This document shows positions 46,640 to 59,649 of a stretch of 64,000 bases of DNA, piece after piece. The stretch is taken from the NCBI GenBank assembly GCA_018398575.1, contig JAGTXZ010000020.1, positions 930,001 through 994,000 of the forward strand, in the 5' to 3' direction. How positions within the stretch are numbered: the stretch's first letter is position 1; the number at the start of each line of letters is the position of its first letter. This DNA comes from Ampelomyces quisqualis (taxonomy: Eukaryota; Ascomycota; Dothideomycetes; Pleosporales; Phaeosphaeriaceae). The notes under the pieces are model-generated. The model was not told the DNA's origin and did not search any database. It saw only the letters and a list, made by a program, of their open reading frames with translations. The translations under genes and the position numbers were made by a program.

Positions 46640-47210
46640 TAAGGCGCCTAGCTAAGTCTAGGTATATTACTAACTAGTAATAGAATAGACTTAATATTAT
46701 TATTAAAGCTAAGCTTAACCTACTATATTATTTAGGCTGCGCTATTACTTAGCTTAAGAGAAATAAGTCTAAGTTTAAGATTACTTATAGTAAGAGCACT
46801 AACGCTTAGTGTAAGAACGCGTATATTATATATAAGCCTATAAGTTAACTACTATATTCTCTTACTTATTTAGTTAATTCTAATAACATTTTAGATTAAC
46901 AACTACTTTAAGATTATACTTATCTTACTTTGTAACGCCTTTACTTGCAATTCTCAAGGTTAGTAGCTGTTAACGCAGTACACAATCTCTAGTCTTTAGT
47001 CTAGCTTTATTAATAAGCTTAGAGCTACTTAGGTAAAGTCTTATAGTAGTAATAAGTCTAGCTACTAGAGTCTAACGCGTAAGGTTACTAAGGTTAATAT
47101 TCTGCTAGACATCTGCTAGCTCTTCTAGTAGCTCTTTATTAAGTAGAACACTATTATTTATAAGCTTAATAATGTTAGTACTAGCGTATAGTAGCTCTAC
47201 ACTAATATAA
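46640..47210 (+). pseudogene. antisense Cys-cluster/coiled-coil frame of the right chromovirus
   Basis: On the strand opposite to the minus-strand pol, downstream of the chromodomain, a plus-strand frame with RIP-type stops reads GCAIT, then KFKITYSKSTNA-CKN-AYIIYKPIS. A long Leu/Gln-rich stretch follows (VAVNAVHNL, SYLGKVL, LLESNA). The layout, with a Cys-rich start and then a helical region, resembles the antisense frame in the 9942-17037 element. Several expected Cys are Tyr, as G-to-A change would give. Weaker than that case because of heavier decay. Confidence 0.4.
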
Positions 47211-49388
47211 GCTCTTTTCAATTTATTTCTCCTCTATTAGAATTTGTTTTTCTGCAGCGTTTCTATATATTCTACTAATACTTAGTTAGGCTAAAGAGTA
47301 TAACATATAGATCTCTAGCGTAAGCCTCTAGATTTTTTACGTTAGTAATGCCCTCTAGACTACTAATAAGCTGCTCTATTACCTTAATATAGTAAAGTCT
47401 AATATCTGCAAGAAGCCTATATATAACGTAAAAGTATAGGCTAAGACTAACTGTTTAGTAATTGTAACTATTACGCGCTCTAATAGTAAAGAGGTAGGCT
47501 CTAGTATAAAGTAGTCTTGCAGTAGCTTCTGTATAGCGCTTATAGGTAATTTTTATAGTAATAGACTTTTTGTTATAGTTACTACCTTCTTTTTATTACT
47601 AAGTCTAGACTTTATAAAACTAGTCTTTTATTCTTTAATACTACTTATATATTAGAGTAGATGTTGCGCTCTACGTCTTAGGCTTATAAGTTTTTATAGC
47701 TGTATCTCTTCTGTAAACGCTATTATCTTTACTAGTCTTTATAGTCTAGTACAGTTCTAGTATTAGAGTTCTACGCCCTCTCTTTAGGCTTTCTAGAGCC
47801 TCTTAGATATTTATGTTACGCTGCGTCTTAGCTAGCTATTGCCTAGCTTAAGTAGCTAGGTCTTTAGAGTTAATCTAGGCTCTCTCTTTTATACTTCTTA
47901 GCTAATAATCTATTAGCGTTAGGCTTCTAGGCTTCTTCTTCTTTGTTTCTAAGTTATTTTAGGTAGCTAGTAAGACTGTTGCTTTAGTTCTTGCCTTTAG
48001 TATTTAAGTTGTTTATATCTAGTTTCTAGAACTCTTTAACTACTAGCTATATTCTAGCTATTAACTAGTTAGAGTAGTTGTAGGTTAGCTAATAGAATAG
48101 ACGTAGGCATCCTCTTTTCTCTCTACCCTCTAATAGTACTTCTAGTCTTAGGTCTTATCTATTATAGTATTCTTATATTTTTTATATTAGTTACTCTTTA
48201 GCGTTAGGTATTATTTCTAATATAACTAAGTGCACTACTATATTATTTTTAGTAACTTAGGTTCTACTTATACTTATCTTAGGTTTAGCTCTTCTTATAC
48301 TAATCTCTTTTATATATAGTACTATTATCTATTATAGTACTTATTATGTATACCTATAGTTTTCTTTATCTCTTTCTACACTAATCTTTTTTATTTAGTA
48401 GTTAGAATAGGTAGGCGCTTTACTAATAGCTTATCTAAGTCTTGTTTTATCTTAGTTTTATTTAGCTACCTAGTAAGGGCTATAGTTTTAGTAATATTTA
48501 CTTATAGTTTCTATATTAGTTCTACGTATTTTACCTATTTTACTAGGTACTGCAGCTATATACTTAACTCTTTCTTCTTCTATTATTCTGTAAAGATATA
48601 GTTAATAAAGTATTTATTATTAGTGTTATCTTTATTTTCTATTATTACTTCTAGTTACTAGTTATTAGACTTCTAGTGTAGAAGCAGATTTCTGGCATTA
48701 AGCTAGAGGCAGTTAACGTAAAATCTTAAGTACACTCTAGAAGGTATACTTAGTTTTATAACATAGGGTAAGATAACCTTAATAACTATATATTTTCTAT
48801 TTTTCTAATCTAGCTTTTTTAAAGGTCTTTTGTTAGATATAGAGTAACTATACTAGAGCTATACTTTATTCTCTATATAAAGTTTTAGAGCTTTCTATCT
48901 GTAATAGTTAGCCTAGCGTTTTATTTCTTATTATGCTTCTACTATCTTTACTTATACGTCGTCTATTATTTCTTTTATCTTAGTTACTATTGCTTTAGCA
49001 GTAGCTTTCTTATTAATACTAGACTTGTGTTAGTGTTCTATAGTCTATTCTAGGTCTAATTAAATAGAGTTTGTGTTATACCTTTACTAGAAGAAGAATA
49101 AACTAACGCCTGTAGACGCTGTATTTTATCTAGCTATAGTAATTTATACTAGTAGGCATAAGGCAGCCTAGTTTAACTAGTTCTAGTTTATAAAGGCTCT
49201 TAAGTAGGCTTCTACTATATTATTTATTTGCTCTGTAGCGCTATCTGTCTACGTTAGAAAAAATTAAGATTTGTCTAGTTAGCCTAGTTGCAGCAACCTG
49301 CGGCTGCTTAATAGCAATACTATCTACTAGACAATTTACTAAAGTTACTCTACTTACTTCTAGTTACTAGTAACCTAATAGCAACCTA

Positions 49389-49478
49389 ATAGTAAGTTAC
49401 TTATATTACTTGTGTTACTTGTATTGCCTGTGTTACTAGTATTGCTAGTGTTGCTAGTGTTGCTAGTATTGCTAGATT
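49389..49478 (-). repeat. 9-bp minisatellite, expanded copy
   Basis: ATTGCTAGT/GTTACTAGT units, about nine, against about five in the left copy (26676-26732). Confidence 0.7.
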
Positions 49479-50229
49479 TAATAGTTAAGAACTATTAAGT
49501 ACTGCAGCACTAGTAGAACTATATACTGTAGCTAGCTGCCTATATCTTTATACTCTTGTAGCGTAGGCTAACTAAGCTAGTCCTTCTTATCTAGTTATAT
49601 AGGCTTTTTAATTAAATATAGTATAGTGTAATTACGCTTCTTTAAAAGAAAACTAGCCTAGACGCAGCTACTAGGCTTAACGTTCTATAGGGCATAAGTT
49701 AGCAGGTACACAACGCGCTCTATATATAGACAGCTATAACTACTACTACTACTTACAGAGTAGTAACTATCTTACTAGTTAGTTATATTAGGATTATGTA
49801 CTGTGTCTGCTAGTGCTATACTATCTACTATAGTAGTCTACACTATTACGTTATATTAAGGCTAACCTAATAGTATCTACGCGTTATAGTAGTAAAAGTA
49901 TATTAAGTTATTATAATATTTGCTACGCCTGCTATTTATAACTACTTAATAATACTCTATTTCTTCTTTGTACTATTACACTAACCTATTACACTTGTCT
50001 AGTTCTAGTTACTATTTCTCTTTAGTTAAAGCAATTATATTAAGTATATTGCCTTTAATTATAATATTATAGGCCTATGTTAAAAATTCTTTCTATGCGT
50101 CTTCTACTATAATGCTCTAGCTACTTCTATAGTTCTTAAACTATAGCTATTTGTCTGCCTTATAAAGGTACTCTAGTACAAGTTTATCTGCATATTTATA
50201 CTCTTTTAGCAAAACATTTTTTACTTTAC

Positions 50230-50502
50230 TTAATGCTTTACGCACGCGTATATAAATAGTACTCTATGCAAGTTATTATATATTATATTATATTTAGACC
50301 TACTTATATTGTTAGTGTTTCTATATAAGACTTTTCTTTTTTCTCTAATATTTTTCTTCTTATTCTTTCCTATTAAGCAATTTACCTTCTTTTTCTCTTT
50401 GTTATTATAATTGTCTATAAGCGCATTGTAGCAATCTTGCTCTTCTTCTGTGCAGTTAGCTAGAATATTATCTATATTGTTGTTATAAGTATTCTTTAGC
50501 AC
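50230..50502 (-). CDS. conserved 90-codon frame, inverted KDZ copy
   Basis: Homologue of 25645-25917: same length, same start and stop, with about 20 replacements, mostly Asp/Asn, Lys/Arg, Glu/Lys or Tyr/Cys/His, as transitions would give. Asn/Lys/Glu-rich and helical. Function not recognised; a transposon accessory frame is more likely than a host gene. Confidence 0.4.
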   Translation of the reverse strand: MLKNTYNNNIDNILANCTEEEQDCYNALIDNYNNKEKKKVNCLIGKNKKKNIREKRKVLYRNTNNISRSKYNIIYNNLHRVLFIYACVKH

Positions 50503-51396
50503 TAAAACGTTAGCTCTGTTGTTCTCTTATTAGTTTATATGTACAGTAATATTCTGTTGTATATTGTTCTATATAAGAATCTGTTAAATACCTTCTAAGT
50601 TCTTCTATTTTTTGTAAATAGTATTAAAGAAGTCTGCTTTCTATTAGCTAATGCTATGTGTAGAACTTGCAATATACTCTTTATAGTGTGTCTATAGAAG
50701 AGTATAGTTTTTCTAGTGCTATTGTTATTAAATTTCCTTATTACGTTAAATATAACTAAGCTTATTTATGCTACTATATTTGCACTTAGTTTATTAAACT
50801 TCTTTTAATTTCTAGTTATTACAGTAATGCTCTATTTCTTATTATTATAGAATAACTGTGCTATTACTACTATAAGACTAGGGTTTAGAAATCTAGTAGA
50901 TTTAGGCTGTCTTTAGTTAGCTAGTATAGCTGTTTTAGAAGTGTACTTATATTCTTTAGGTCTTATAGTAGGTAAATAAAGTCTTTAAGCAGTTTACTTA
51001 GCTTAAGAACCTATCTGTCTAGGTAGTTTAATATGTAGGCACTAGTAATTTCTAGTTATTTTTACCTTATTACGTAAGTCTGCAAGTTACTGCATATATT
51101 TAGCATCTAGGCACCTACTATTAGCTACTGTCCTTAGTAGGCCGCAATAGTACTTATATAGCAGGCAGCTTCTTTATATAGTATTAAGCTAATATGCAAT
51201 TAAACTAACAATAGTAGAGTATTCTATACTTCTATCTAAGTGTCTAGTAGTATTTAGGCGTACACGTACCTTTATGTATTAAGCTATAGTATTATTGCTA
51301 TACTACATAGCGTTTTTCTATTATTAGTAAGTAGTTGCGTTACTAGGATAACTCTTGCCTTCTCTAGTATAGTCTTGTTTTCTAGTAATACACTTT

Positions 51397-54257
51397 CCTT
51401 TGCCTAGCGTTTTTTTTTCCTCTATAGTAGTAACCTAAATAAGTCTATACTAAATAAGAAGAGTTGCAACTTTATAATAGTTAGAACTACTTATTTATGT
51501 ATAGTAAAGCATTTTCCTATAATATAATAGCTTTAAGTCTAATAGCAGTTCTTTTTTAACTACTAATGTTTTCTATATATTAGTTCTATAGGTTTTTAGT
51601 TTATATTAGCTTGTTGTGCTTATACTACTACTACGTCTAGATTCTTCTTGTTAATAAGCAAGTAAAGCTGCAGATCTAAGAGTATATAGTATTTAATCTC
51701 TAGGCTGTCTTATTAAGTAACTTTTTAGTTAGGCTAGTATAGCAGTTAGTTATACGTCTATTTTAACACTAGAGTTAAGGCTTAAGAATAGTAGCGTTAG
51801 AGTCTAGACAGTTTTTAGTCTCTACAGCGTCTTAGTTTTTAGTATATAAGTTCTAGAGTTAAATCTTCTAGAAGCCTAACTTTTATACTATTATCTGTTA
51901 GCGCTTATTTTAGCGCTTGTTTAGATAGAGACATAGTATACTACTAATATTACTTAAATTTACTGCTTAGTACAAAGTATATAAAGTAAGCGCTTACACT
52001 TTAAATATTAGAAAACTATTAGTAAGAGTAGTAGAAGTAAGCAATATATATAGCGTAACAGAGGTTTTACTTTATAAGCTTAAGTAGAGTTTTTGTAACA
52101 TATACAGTCTAATATTACCTTAAATTCTGCTAGAGCGTAGTAGTTAGGCTGTTTAATTAGATAGCCTCTTATTTTTAACTACGTGCTAGCGTATATAATA
52201 GTTGTCTACTATTAGCATAAATAGTTATACGCGCAATATAAGTAATTAAGTACTTTTTTATCCTTAACTAATTGTTAGCGTACATAATAGTTATCTACTA
52301 TTAGCATAAATAGTAGTGCACGCAATACAAGTAATTAGGTGCTTTCTTATTTTTAACTAATTGTTAGCGTATATAATAGTTGTCTACTATTAGTATAAAT
52401 AGTAGTCTACGCAATACAGGCAATTAGGTGCCTTCTTATTCTTTTATTCTTAACTAAATGTTAGCGTATATAATAGTTGTCTACTGTTAGTATAAATAGC
52501 TATATGCATAATATAGGCAATTCTGTAGCTCTATACACAGAAAACTATTTACCTAGTAAGTTGTTATTACAGATCTAGTATACTACTATACTAGTTATAT
52601 TTGTAGTTTAATTGTAAATAACGCCTAGTATATCTTTAATGCAACTGTCTCTTGTAATGCGCTGTACTAGCGTACCTTTATAAATATCTATATTTATACC
52701 TACCTATTTCTCTTCTTTATGTAGTAGTATATGCTGTTGCATTTACTTTTAAAGCTTAATTTATACTCTAATGTCTGCACAAATAAATTATAATTAAAGT
52801 TATTAATATACTTATCTATTGCTAGCAGGTTGTAGTATATATGTAATAGCTAGTTTATCCTAATAAGAGTGTGCTTGTTTCTAGTTACGTTTAATACTAA
52901 TATAGTTATTATATTAAGAGTAATTTATATTATACTTAACTCTTTATTAACTATTTCTATTATCTTTCTACGTAGGTTTCTATCTAGTAAAGCTTACTTC
53001 TAACTATTATTTAGTTTAGTTTTATTCTATTATAAGTGTATCTGTTAGGCTGCGTTATAGTTATATTAGATAGTAAAGTGTGTAATTATCTAGATAAGGC
53101 AACTGTTAGCTGCGTTCTATAGTAGTCTGTTCTGTTATAATATAATTGCTCTTATAATTTACTATAAGTATTCTTTTGCTATAGTTATCTATAGAAAACA
53201 GCCTAGCATCTTTTGCCTTCTTATCTCTTGTTTTACGTTAGAGTATATAAAGTTATATTCTTCTGCTATTAGTTACATTATATTAAATATGCTGTCTTTT
53301 AACAATTATGTCTAGTGTTACTGCAGTAGTACTATCCTTCTGTCTGCACTAACTAGTAATTTTAGGTAACTATTATAATATCTCTGTAATACCTATATAT
53401 ATAGATAAGAGTTACTAGTATTACACGTTTATAGTAGTGTATAGTATGTAGTAAAAAGGTTGCGTTAGCAGCCTTACGCTATAGTTCTATGTTATAGTGC
53501 CTGTTATGTTAGCAAGTTTGTATTCTATTAACTATATTAAAGTAATAGTAGGGCTATTATTAGATATACAATTCTATCTACTATATCTAATGCTATATAC
53601 TAGCTGTCTTGCTATATTTGCTTCTATTTATAATTCTACACTATACGTATCTAGTCTTAATTAAATGTAAAAGAATACAGTCTATTATATTTGTTTTAAT
53701 TAACATAATTGTTTATATAGTACAAAATAAGAACCTTATTATTAAGTGTAGGTAGATTCTTTAGTACTAAGTATATAGGGTAAATAATAGTTATTATGTT
53801 ATATACCTTAAATGCTTATAGTGTACGTTGCTTAGTTTTTATACTATGTGTATAGCAGTATACGCTTAGTATTCTTGTTATATAATTAATTTAACTATTG
53901 TTATTAAACGCTATAACCTTGTAGAAGGTACCTGTATACTTATATTTCTTTTTATTCTTGTCTTAGTGTTTGTTGTTAATAAATATAAGTATTAGGGGCA
54001 CTTAAGCTATAGCTCTACTGTTTATAATAGTCTAAGACAGTTACATATAGTTTTTATATTTAAACTCTTATACCTATACGTAATCTTTGCGCTATCTTCT
54101 AATTTTATACTAGTTAGGCGAGTATTGCACTATGTCTTCTCTGCAATATTTAGATTTATTATAGCGTTTACCTAATAGCCTTAAGCATCTTATAAAAGAG
54201 TATATTTTTACATTTATTCTATTTACCTAGTAAAGGTTAAAGTTCTGTCTATCTTTG
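51397..54257. mobile_element. 2.86-kb insertion in the inverted KDZ copy, type unknown
   Basis: In the left copy the flanking sequences are contiguous at about 24745-24755, inside one continuous transposase frame, so this is an insertion in the right copy. On the minus strand short coherent stretches can be read (e.g. near 52990-52740: LDRNLRRKIIEIVNKEL, later NRYTYNRIKLN), but no family was recognised. It contains an 89-bp tandem repeat. Ends and target duplication could not be fixed because of RIP. Confidence 0.55.
52191..52530. repeat. 89-bp tandem repeat, about four copies
   Basis: GTATATAATAGTTGTCTACTAT recurs at 52191, 52280, 52369 and 52466. The last period is 97 bp because of a short internal duplication (TTATTCTTTTATTC). 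Confidence 0.85.
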
Positions 54258-57200
54258 TTATATAAGGTAATAAGGCAGCTAGTTACCTTCTAGTAGTAGT
54301 GTTAGATAAATACTGTAGTAGCATGTATAAAGTCTAGCAACGTAATATATATAGTAACCTTACTAAGAGGTAGTATAATAGAATTTAGTAATATACCTAG
54401 TATAGACTATCTAAGTTGTCTAAATAGTATTACTATTAATACGCTTGTAGTAAAGGTGTACTTGCGCTAGTTAGCAGTAGTGCACTATTAACTTTAGTTT
54501 ATAACTGTTTTATATTTAAACACTATAAGCGCAAGCTATCTAGAGTTATAGAAGTAGATCTGCGTAAGAAAATCTTTCTTGTTTATTATTAGGTAGAATT
54601 GTTTTACTATTATAATATAGTAGGCCTTGCTGTTTATTCTAGTATACATACTATTAAAAGCTCTATATATACAGATATTATTAATAATATAGGTTAGCGT
54701 GTACTATTTAGAGTAGTTAAAATCCTTTTCTTTTCCTTGCGTTTGTCTAAAAGGTTAAAACTCTTCTTTTAGAACATCTATTTGTTCAATAGCTAACAAC
54801 ATATACTCTAACGTATTTTTATTATAACTCTTATATTGTAATAGTACTAGTAGATTACACACAGCCTAAATAAAATATAACACGTATAGTGCCTTAGTTG
54901 CTAGCAGAAAGAACACTACTGCTACAAATTAGCAAATTACTGCTTTTTGTTCTGCGCTAGTCTACTATAACACTTTTGTAAAAGCTCTCTTGTTATTAAA
55001 CTGTTTTAGTCTAGTGTTATGCTTAACCTAGCAGAACCTTTTATTTTACTAGGCACAGCTATTGTCTTCTACTACTAGAAATACAGCACTATTCTAGCTC
55101 TTTTTTTTGTCTAGAGTATATGTCTATTAGCATATCTTTTGTAAACTCTAATATCTTTATAACTAACCTCTTAAGTAGTAGATATAATATATCTATAGCT
55201 AATAACTTATATATATTAAAGTTGTAGTAATTCTAGCTAAAGTACTCTACTAAATAAACGTAATTCTTATATCCTTTATTAAGACAACAACTCTATAACA
55301 GGCGTATATACTCTTTTATTTACTATAGATATTTATTATATAAGTTTTCTTGTTTGTCTAGTAGTACTATATATTAAGTATAGTGTCTGTGTTTCTTTAT
55401 ACTTGTTAGTAGCACTTACTCTTTATAGTTAGCTAGAATTATACAAATAGTTAAGTAACACTATTGCGTCTGTTAGTTAGCATACTCTAGTTATATGCTG
55501 TATTTAGCAGCTTCTTTAAGTGCTGCAGTTACTAGTTAGCTTTTGTCTTCTATAGTAACTCTTTGTTATTAACGCTGTAGTTAGTACTTATATAATAATA
55601 GTTTGCCTATGCAGTAATAATACACTTTACTCTTTAGAATAGAGTCTAAGAGCTTAGCTATTAGGATAAATCTAGCTAGTAGTGTCTTAGGTGTTGTTCT
55701 GCGTATTATGCCTTATAGTTAAGATTTTTAAGAGTAATATATATTAGCTATACTGCTACGTTGCTAGACATTATAGATAACTATATTTTGTCTACTACTA
55801 GTATAACTAGTATAAGAGTTGCACTATCTAGCAAGCGCTGTTATATTAACTACTACTAATTTTCTAAGTGTAGTTTATAATATACTCTTATAGGATTGTT
55901 AGGCGTGCTTGTAAATAAACAGCTAGGTACGTAAACTATCTTGTTAGCAAATAGGCAATAACTAAGTATAAAGGCAATTTGTAATATAATATCTTAGTAT
56001 ATAAATATATGTTAGTTAGGTTAAAGGTTTAATAACTTAAATGTAATTGCAATATTCTTATATATCTATACGTTATCTTATAGCCTAGATTAAATGTTTA
56101 ATATAGCCTGTTGCTATTAGTGCCTTAATTAGAACTATAGCTATAAATATAGCTTATATAGCTATATATTAGTAAAAAGGCTGTTAATATTACCTAATGT
56201 GTATTTTATTCTTTGCAGCTACAATATAAACGCTAGTGTAAAAAGTAAACTAAAGAGCCTTACTATATTATTCCTATTAGTGTTAGCACGCGTACACTAT
56301 TTAGCTGCGTGTAGCCTATTACTTTGCGTCTGCTAATTCTAAACTAACTAGTTTACTAGTGTACTGTCTACTTACTATCTTAAACAGCTTGTCCTATCCT
56401 TGTATAGACACTAATATTAGGCCTATCTACTCTCTTACTTTATGTTTAGCTAAAGTGTAGTTGCGTTTATATAAGGTATTGCTATATAAAACAGGTACTG
56501 CGTTGTCTATAGTAGTATCTATTACATTATAGCTTTTAAAGTTGTACTATTATATTATAGTATTAGAAGTTATAACTAGTGTATTGTTAAGTAGTAAGTA
56601 GCAACGCGTCTAGTATTAAGTACTATATTTAACAAGTTCTGCGTATATCTTAGTGTAAAAGCTATATAGTATATATATACAATCTATTACTAATTTACTT
56701 ATATATAACTCTGTAGTTTAGGTATAAGAAAACTAAGTATATAAAAACAGTATTAATATTAGTTACGTAGTGTTAGAGTAGTTACTAGTAGTATCTATTC
56801 TGTGCTGTATAGTCTGTTGTCTACTATAGTCTACTAAAGTCTACTATAGCTAATAGTTACTTAACCTATATATAGAACTATGCTAATAGTTATAGGCGCA
56901 ATAACTAATATTTTTCTTTCTTTCTATATTCTTTATTATACTAACAACTGTTATATAATTGCACTAGTACTTACTTGTTAACAACTAGGTTAGTTAAGCT
57001 AGCTAACACAGCTTAATAGAAATTAATATTAATAATAATTCTTATGCTAAAAAATATTAACACTCTAGAATAAGCAAGTTACTGCGCGTTTAGAATATAT
57101 ATAGTAGAACCTAAACACACAAAAAGGTAAGTATACTTATAAGTAGACACGTATAAGGTTTAAAAGTATAAAACAAATAGACTAGTAGCTCTAGTAGCCT

Positions 57201-58436
57201 AGTATATAACCTATACTAAGGTAGCTAGGCTTAGTATAGATAGAAGCAGGTAGAATAGTGTACTATATACACTATAGGTAAGACTAGTAACAGGCGTAGG
57301 CAATTATCTAATAGTAGGAAATAATAAGTATAATTTATATATAGTGTTAACTAATATTCTAAGCAGCTAGTATATTTAATTTTATTTAGTTTTAAAATGC
57401 CTATAGATCTAATTTATATTCTTTCTCTAGCACAGTATAAGACAGTTGTCTACTAGAAACTACTGTTCTAACTTACTATAATGTGCAAATATAAGAAGAG
57501 CTAAATAGTAACAAATACTATTAATAAACTGCTGTATATTAAACGCATCTACGTACTGCTTACTCTTAAACTATTAGCGCTAATAGAGTATATAATAGCC
57601 TTACTAGCTAGCTACTTTCTGCCTCTTGCTATATATACGTTTTCCTAATATTAAAACTAGAGATAAATTTACTTATATGTCTCTAGTCTTAAGGTTAAAG
57701 TAATAGTCTTTTGTTAAAACATATATAAAACTTTATATTATTTTTATCTATTATATATTTGCGTCTTCTTACACTTTCCTAACCTTAAAACTAGAGATAA
57801 ATTTACTTTTATATCTCGAGTCTTAGAGTTAAAGTAACAGTCTTTTATTAAAATATATATAGAATATTATATTATTTTTATCTATTATAAGACTAAGAGC
57901 TGCATCTATAATATATGAAATAAACGACGTGTAAGTTATGTATACAGCTACTTCTTAACACGTAACTTGTACTCCTAATTTAATGTTACTGTCTTTGTAT
58001 ATATATTTCTTTTAGGTCTAAGAGACTTAATCTTTTATTAAATTTTTATTCTTATAAAACTAAAACTATACCTATTACGTCTATATGTTTATGTAGTTTA
58101 AAAACCTAGAACTAAGCTTTACTATATTGTTAGCACTATACCTACGCTACTTCTTAGCCTCTTAGTATAGAAGTAAATTTATGTCTTAAATAGACTCTTT
58201 AGCAGCTATTTAGATATTATAGCTTAACTAAGATACCCTATAATATGTTTAATAACAAAGATTTCTATAATAATAGCTATAATAGTATCCTAGTACGTAT
58301 ATTAATAACTTATCCTAATATAAGAGTACTATTATTGCAATAACTTTATTATATCCTGTAACACTATTACTTAACTAAGATACCTTATAACGTGTTTAAC
58401 AACAAGGATTTCTATAACAACAGCTATAATAGTATA
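54258..58436 (-). mobile_element. KDZ relic, inverted copy, 5' segment with transposase core
   Basis: Reverse complement of left segments 1 and 2 and the start of segment 3, with no LTR insertions. The chromovirus target is intact at 56732-56736 (ACTAA) and the copia target at 54650-54654 (ACTAT). The transposase core (VDKT and DIL-LLLK blocks) lies near 55780 and 55190. Ends in the 147-bp repeat at 58220-58436, where homology stops. Confidence 0.75.
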
Positions 58437-59645
58437 CTTTATTAACTACTTTATCTATCTACTCTATTATAGTAAGTTTTTTCTACTCTTAATTTAGTTT
58501 GTTACTAACTCTAGTAGCCTTCTAAGAAGAATTTATCTGTTGTAATTAACAAGATAGCTTACGCGCGCACCTACAAGAAGAACGCTACTACCTCTATGCC
58601 TGCTATTAAGAGCAAGGATAACTAGGTCCTAGCAAATCCTTTGCGCTAATTCTAGTACAAGACTAAGCAACGCAATTCCTTGCCTAAGAGCAGAGTAGTT
58701 TCTAGTAAGAAGACTATTAAGGTTAAGAAAGAAGAGCTTTGCTCTAGTTTGTGCTTGCGCTACGCCTCTTAGTTTGCTAACAAGCAAAGTAATAGCTACT
58801 GCTATAGCAAAGCTAGATTAATAATAAGTAAGCGTTGCACAGCTTACATAAACTATTCTTACGTTAAAGTGTAGGTTGTTCTAATTGCTATTAGTAATAT
58901 AATTACTAATTTAAGTAGCCTAAGTAATCTGCGTAAGCAGACTATGCAAATTATTATTAGCGTGTTTAAGAAAACTATTAAGGTAAGCTTTAAAGATTGT
59001 TTAATCTTAGAAATAGCTAATTCTTTTATAGGAGCTAAAGAAGGCTTACGCGTAGCTTAACTAGCAGCTTAACGCTGTAAAGGCTTTGCAGCAGGCTTAG
59101 AGCGTTTTAGCTCCTAGTAGTTTTAGAGCGAGCTTAAGCTATATTAATCTAACTTTTAGCTTGCTAAGAAAGAAGCCTACGCGTTCTGCTTAAGGCTTTA
59201 GAGAATATAAGTTTAGTAGACTGTTAAGCAGCTTTATAGCTTAGGCTCTGTTTACGCTAGTTAAGTAGCAGCTGTTGTTTAGTTAGCGTTGCAGCTCTTT
59301 CCTGCCTAACGCTCTGCTGCTTAAGAAACAGCTTTAGGCTGCTTAGACTCTAATGCCTAAGCGTTAGGAGCTAGCGTAGGATTAGTTGTTGTTTCTATTG
59401 CCTAAGGCTATAAGAGATGTAAGAGATCTGCTGTTTCTAAGCTATAGATTAAGGGCTTTAGGTCTCTTAATTGCTAAGCGTTGTGCTTAGGCTTACAAGA
59501 TAATTAATAAGGTCTTTAACTTTATAGAGGCAAGTTTCTAGATAGTTTTGCTTATAATTTAGTGTTAGTAGTCTTAGTTTTTACGTGTTTGCTCTGCTTA
59601 GATCCTGTAGTAATCTTAAGCTTTAAGAGTAAGTAAATTAATTAG
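58437..59645 (+). pseudogene. Cys-cluster/coiled-coil frame with intron, antisense to the copia at its right
   Basis: From ATG 58597 a plus-strand frame with RIP-type stops reads a Lys-rich segment, then LCSSLCLRYA, a gap, SYCYSKA, ISKRCTAY: Cys pairs spaced like the antisense frame at 16.3 kb. An apparent spliceosomal intron follows (GTAAGC 58983, branch GCTAATT near 59016, TATAG ending 59031). After splicing, the frame continues as ELKKAYAQLN-QLNAVKALQQA, a strongly coiled-coil pattern, to about 59640. It lies opposite to, and just beyond the RNase H end of, the minus-strand copia. Not a family I can name. Confidence 0.5.
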
Positions 59646-59649
59646 TAGA

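Larger units (their letters stand above)
45440..49253 (-). mobile_element. 3' half of a Ty3/gypsy chromovirus, minus strand
   Basis: Read on the minus strand from 49253: the integrase C-terminal region (KIKEIIDDVQ, NYYRQKALKLYI-ENKV, then KKARQKNRKYIVIKVI and YVIKLSIPS-VYLRFYVN). This matches the post-catalytic integrase of chromoviruses (ADKxR, L-x-P-K-x-x-x-G-P-F, F-H-V-x-x-L). A chromodomain then lies near 48640-48440 (QLQYLVK-VKYVE, later TIALTRQLNK). The element starts abruptly inside integrase at the KDZ terminus, so RT, gag and the 5' LTR are absent. The 3' LTR was not located. It is a different family from the gypsy elements at left. Confidence 0.75.
49254..51396 (-). mobile_element. 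KDZ relic, inverted copy, 3' segment
   Basis: Reverse complement of about 24755-26875. It includes the conserved 90-codon frame (50502-50230) and the expanded Thr-Ser-Asn repeat (49389-49478). It breaks off near 51396, where an extra 2.86 kb absent from the left copy begins. Confidence 0.75.
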
